Shown here: in pieces, positions 61,801 through 64,000 of the stretch | Layout: each line of letters starts with the position of its first letter | How positions within the stretch are numbered: position 1 is the stretch's first letter | From: Campylorhamphus procurvoides | Lineage: Eukaryota; Chordata; Aves; Passeriformes; Dendrocolaptidae | DNA: 64,000 nucleotides | Assembly (NCBI GenBank): GCA_013396655.1 | Contig: WBMV01006287.1 | Coordinates: forward strand, 1,236,756-1,300,755 | Direction: 5' to 3' | The notes under the pieces: model-generated | What the model saw: only the letters and a program-made list of their open reading frames with translations | The model's database searches: none | Told to the model about the DNA's origin: nothing | Made by a program: the position numbers and the translations under genes

Positions 61801-62210
61801 ACATGTGATAAGGCATAGACTACATGCATCTCTTTCTGGAGTATAAGCTGAAAGAAAAACAATTTCAAAATGTTCAGAAGCTTCTCCTAACATATAACAG
61901 CTTTAGGGAAAAATAGTATCTCATATATATATATATCTCATTTAATAATGTCAACCCGTGTTCCTGAGATCCATCACCACCACCAAACGTAATGGTGTTT
62001 TGGCAGATAAACCAAGGACAGTTAAACAAATTCATACCTCTTTAAACTCACTGTACTCCTCTTCTGGCATGATCTTCTCCATGGAATATCGCGCTCGAAC
62101 ACGCAAAGATCCTGGCTCAATACCCTTTAATGGTACATGGGAACTGAGTTGAAACCACTCATCTGTTGCATGTCCTTTTTGTAATCGGCTTAACTGGCAA
62201 CGCATAAACA
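52760..62210 (-). CDS. RASA1: p120 RasGAP, last ten coding exons (5' partial)
   Basis: RASA1 is a cytosolic GTPase-activating protein that binds phosphotyrosine receptors through SH2 domains and stimulates GTP hydrolysis by Ras. Ten exons, numbered 16-25 on the human count, lie on the minus strand: 62210-62038, 61847-61688, 61504-61362, 60623-60508, 59365-59279, 56943-56876, 55780-55692, 54891-54814, 53673-53539 and 52843-52760. They join in phase into about 376 residues, matching the C-terminal third of the 1047-residue human protein. The whole RasGAP domain is present: the arginine finger in TLFRATTLAS (codon 61484-61482), the FLRLICPAILNPRMF signature (Arg codon 56927-56925) and the C-terminal helices ending KQNQYSVSNNIR. 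All introns are GT-AG and there is no frame break. The SH2-SH3-SH2, PH and most of C2 lie beyond the right edge. The 3' end faces CCNH. Confidence 0.97.
52844..53538 (-). other. RASA1: RASA1 intron 24
   Basis: 695 bp, GT-AG, no embedded gene seen. Confidence 0.8.
53539..53673 (-). CDS. RASA1: RASA1 exon 24
   Basis: 135 nt encoding NVPELPDTTEHSRTDLSRDL, ICVAHSDELRTLSNERG and VMQ. Acceptor TCGAAG, donor GTAACA. The last residues, VMQ, differ from the mammalian AQQ. Confidence 0.96.
53674..54813 (-). other. RASA1: RASA1 intron 23
   Basis: 1.14 kb, AT-rich, nothing recognised. Confidence 0.8.
54814..54891 (-). CDS. RASA1: RASA1 exon 23
   Basis: 78 nt encoding EPYMEGVNPFIKSNKHRMIM plus FLDELG, identical in kind to the mammalian exon. 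Acceptor TATCAG, donor GTAAGT. Confidence 0.97.
54892..55691 (-). other. RASA1: RASA1 intron 22
   Basis: 800 bp. The 116-codon minus ORF at 54971-55321 is intronic and has no motif. Confidence 0.75.
55692..55780 (-). CDS. RASA1: RASA1 exon 22
   Basis: 89 nt encoding DSPSPTAARTLTLVAKSVQN and LANLVEFGAK. Acceptor TGCCAG, donor GTGAAT. Confidence 0.97.
55781..56875 (-). other. RASA1: RASA1 intron 21
   Basis: 1.1 kb, nothing recognised. Confidence 0.8.
56876..56943 (-). CDS. RASA1: RASA1 exon 21 (FLR motif)
   Basis: 68 nt encoding GFVFLRLICPAILNPRMFNI plus IS. The FLR arginine (human Arg903) is the second conserved GAP arginine, which positions the arginine-finger loop. Acceptor TTTCAG, donor GTGACT. 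Confidence 0.97.
56944..59278 (-). other. RASA1: RASA1 intron 20
   Basis: 2.3 kb, the largest complete RASA1 intron here; no exon or clear repeat recognised. Confidence 0.75.
59279..59365 (-). CDS. RASA1: RASA1 exon 20
   Basis: 87 nt encoding TLRYIYGCLQKSVQNKWPAN and TTMRTRVV. Acceptor TTTCAG, donor GTAAGT. Confidence 0.96.
59366..60507 (-). other. RASA1: RASA1 intron 19
   Basis: 1.14 kb, AT-rich, nothing recognised. Confidence 0.8.
60508..60623 (-). CDS. RASA1: RASA1 exon 19
   Basis: 116 nt encoding LNPSKLEKNEDVNTNLAHLL and the SELVEKIFMAAEILPP helix. Acceptor TTGTAG, donor GTAAGT. Confidence 0.96.
60624..61361 (-). other. RASA1: RASA1 intron 18
   Basis: 738 bp, AT-rich, nothing recognised. 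Confidence 0.8.
61362..61504 (-). CDS. RASA1: RASA1 exon 18 (arginine finger)
   Basis: 143 nt encoding EATTLFRATTLASTLMEQYM and FVHHALKDSILKIMESKQSC. The Arg of LFRATT (codon 61484-61482) corresponds to the catalytic arginine finger, human Arg789. Acceptor TTCCAG, donor GTGATA. Confidence 0.97.
61688..61847 (-). CDS. RASA1: RASA1 exon 17
   Basis: 160 nt encoding LILQKEMHVVYALSHVCGQD and HEKLESLLLRTLNDREISME, the first helices of the RasGAP domain. Acceptor TTTCAG, donor GTACTG. Confidence 0.97.
62038..62210 (-). CDS. RASA1: RASA1 exon 16
   Basis: 173 nt encoding FMRCQLSRLQKGHATDEWFQ and IEPGSLRVRARYSMEKIMPE, the end of the C2 region leading into the GAP domain. Acceptor CTTAAG, donor GTATGA. 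The first two bases complete a codon from the unseen exon 15. Confidence 0.96.
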
Positions 62211-64000
62211 CTTAAGGAAAAAAAGCATTGTTCAAGTATGTTATCTCCACCAAAACAGTCTACTGAATCTACTATTGAATAAAAACCTCATTTTATTTTC
62301 AGAAAAAAAAATTAAGAGTAAACAAGAAGTTTGTAATCAATATATTAACAAAATCTCTGTTCAGTGGCTTAACAGAGTCTTGTAAACTAAAGTAGAAATA
62401 AAGCATTCTGTAAATAATGTATATATATAAATTAAAATATGCCACACGAATACTGACATGGCTTTCTTTGGAACAGCCCAGTAAGTAGGTAAAAAAGTGT
62501 CACCCTGCAAATCCAGGTAGCAGTCTGAAAATAAAAATAGGTGATGTCTTTAGAATTCACTATTTCCTTTCCAGCCTTCTGCTGGCATCACCATCAGGCC
62601 TACCCCTCCACCACTTTGTTACTTCTTACTGTTTATTATTACGGTGTTGCTATGGTCTTCCCAAACACTGACATACATATTTCTTATATATTAACTACCA
62701 GGCTACATTACAGTCTAATGGGTACTAGGTAAAAAAGTGTTCCTAAGCACTTGCTGCCTGGTAATGAAAGTCAACTCAAGAATGGCCAAATCAGTAATTG
62801 GTTTTTCAGGAGTGTTGGTAAGTTGCAATTGCCAAGCAAGACAAAGCAGCTGGGAGTGGACCCACCTGGAACAGGTACATGTGTTCCTGAATGCAGGTTT
62901 TTTTCCACAGAGAAAGAGCCCAAGCACTTTCAGAGGCAACACTGTGCCTGTGAAACACACACCATGCTCCAAGAGGTGCCCCACAGTCAGTTTCACTAAC
63001 AGTTTAGCCTGTCAGTCTGGACCTCTCAAGCAAACACCCTCTCTTTCCATAACAATCAGTGAGATCTGCTTTTACTTTCCTCACATGAAAACAAACGAAC
63101 AAAAAACTCACAAACTGAATCAGATTCTGCAAGACCATTCTAAATGAGTTGTAAATCATCTACTCTGGTCAAGGTTTCTCTACAGACCTTCAAAGTAAAA
63201 TTAATATATCAACACTGAGGCACAAGTTACAGGCCAGAGACAAAATATATTCAAACTGAAAACAACTCTGACAGGCTTTAGAACAGACAGCTCTAAATGG
63301 AACAGAAATGGAATAGAAAAAATCTTGGAATGCATCTGAAGGGGGCTGGGAGAGCCAACCTGCCCTCAAGCAGCAAAGAGGAAGCACAGGACTGAAGCTG
63401 CTTGGGAACAGGTATGGTGGAAAACAAGGTATCTTGAAGAACAGAAAAAAAACCCAAAAAGTAAAAGCAAGTTGTGTGGAAGAGACTAAAGTTCCAATAT
63501 TTTTTTCTAAGAGCTTCAAATTCACATATTCAAACTGACATTGTTCAAACCCTTTCTTTTGTAGGAAGTTGACAGATTTTACCACCTGGCTGCTAATTTG
63601 CTGGTACAGAAACAAAACCACAGTTAAAGAAGCAGCTGTCTGGGTAACAAGAGGAAATTATTGGAAACTTGTTTAAAAGTCAGAATAAAATACGGATTCT
63701 TTCCCATTCGAGGTGATATGGAGTTAACATCAGGTTTAAACCTTAGAGTGGTAATAAGGGAAGCAAGCAACAGAGGTAAAATGAAAAGAAAACAAGGCAA
63801 ATTTTCTTCAAAACCAACCAGGATTTTTTTTTTTTATAAAAAATTGCACCTTTCCCTTTCTCACTGGAAGCAAACAAAAACCTGAAAAGGAATTCCATGT
63901 AGTCAGACTTAGAACTCCATGGAGCTCCATTTTATAGAGCAGGCTAGTATGGAAAGTTTCTCTTTCCTCTTTTTTTCGGGTCATTGTCTGACAATGGTTA
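62211..64000 (-). other. RASA1: RASA1 intron 15 (partial) or undetected upstream exon
   Basis: 1.8 kb to the window edge with no RASA1 exon I can support. Exon 15 probably lies beyond 64000. Confidence 0.6.

Noticed and set aside
62495..62526. Possible RASA1 exon 15 after a TTTTCAG on the minus strand
   Set aside because: Only about 20-30 nt could be coding, and the translation does not match any RASA1 segment I can recognise.

Overview
This is vertebrate nuclear DNA from a bird, most likely a passerine. Two large spliced genes are recognised by their exons: CCNH (cyclin H) on the + strand and RASA1 (p120 RasGAP) on the - strand. They face each other tail to tail, as in the human 5q14 block, which lies on the Z chromosome in chicken. 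The bird call rests on several CR1 retrotransposon fragments. The passerine call rests on a TOPORS-like intronless RING gene and on endogenous-retrovirus LTRs of a type I associate with songbirds; the last two are from memory and less certain.

Layout. Positions 1 to about 34,100 are AT-rich gene-poor DNA, as expected for the large desert beyond CCNH. They hold remnants of an old ERV family (10.6-11.4 kb, 19.0-19.6 kb, 34.2-34.4 kb), a 0.55 kb CR1 3' end (23.1-23.65 kb), two short CR1 tails (32.9 and 33.8 kb) and low-complexity tracts. Positions 34,851-35,899 carry an intact, GC-rich, 335-codon TOPORS-like RING-finger ORF on the - strand, with an ERV remnant on one side and an LTR fragment plus a CR1 reverse-transcriptase fragment on the other. 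Positions 36.9-41.3 kb are again unannotated AT-rich DNA.

Positions 41.3-41.9 kb are a GC-rich, minisatellite-filled, gapped CpG-rich segment at the 5' end of CCNH. Exons 2-9 of CCNH (286 codons) run from 41,752 to 50,463 with canonical splice sites; exon 1 is not visible and probably sits in or next to the assembly gap. A nearly full-length LTR lies in CCNH intron 6 and ends about 54 bp before exon 7. After about 1.3 kb of intergenic DNA containing another CR1 piece, the last ten coding exons of RASA1 (about 376 residues, including the whole RasGAP domain with its arginine finger) fill 52,760-62,210. The N-terminal SH2-SH3-SH2-PH part lies beyond the right edge.

The genes are not a functional unit: cyclin H is the CDK7 partner in CAK/TFIIH, and p120 RasGAP switches off Ras. 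The TOPORS-like gene is probably an independent retrogene-type insertion. No prokaryotic features, CRISPR arrays, tRNAs or rRNAs were seen.
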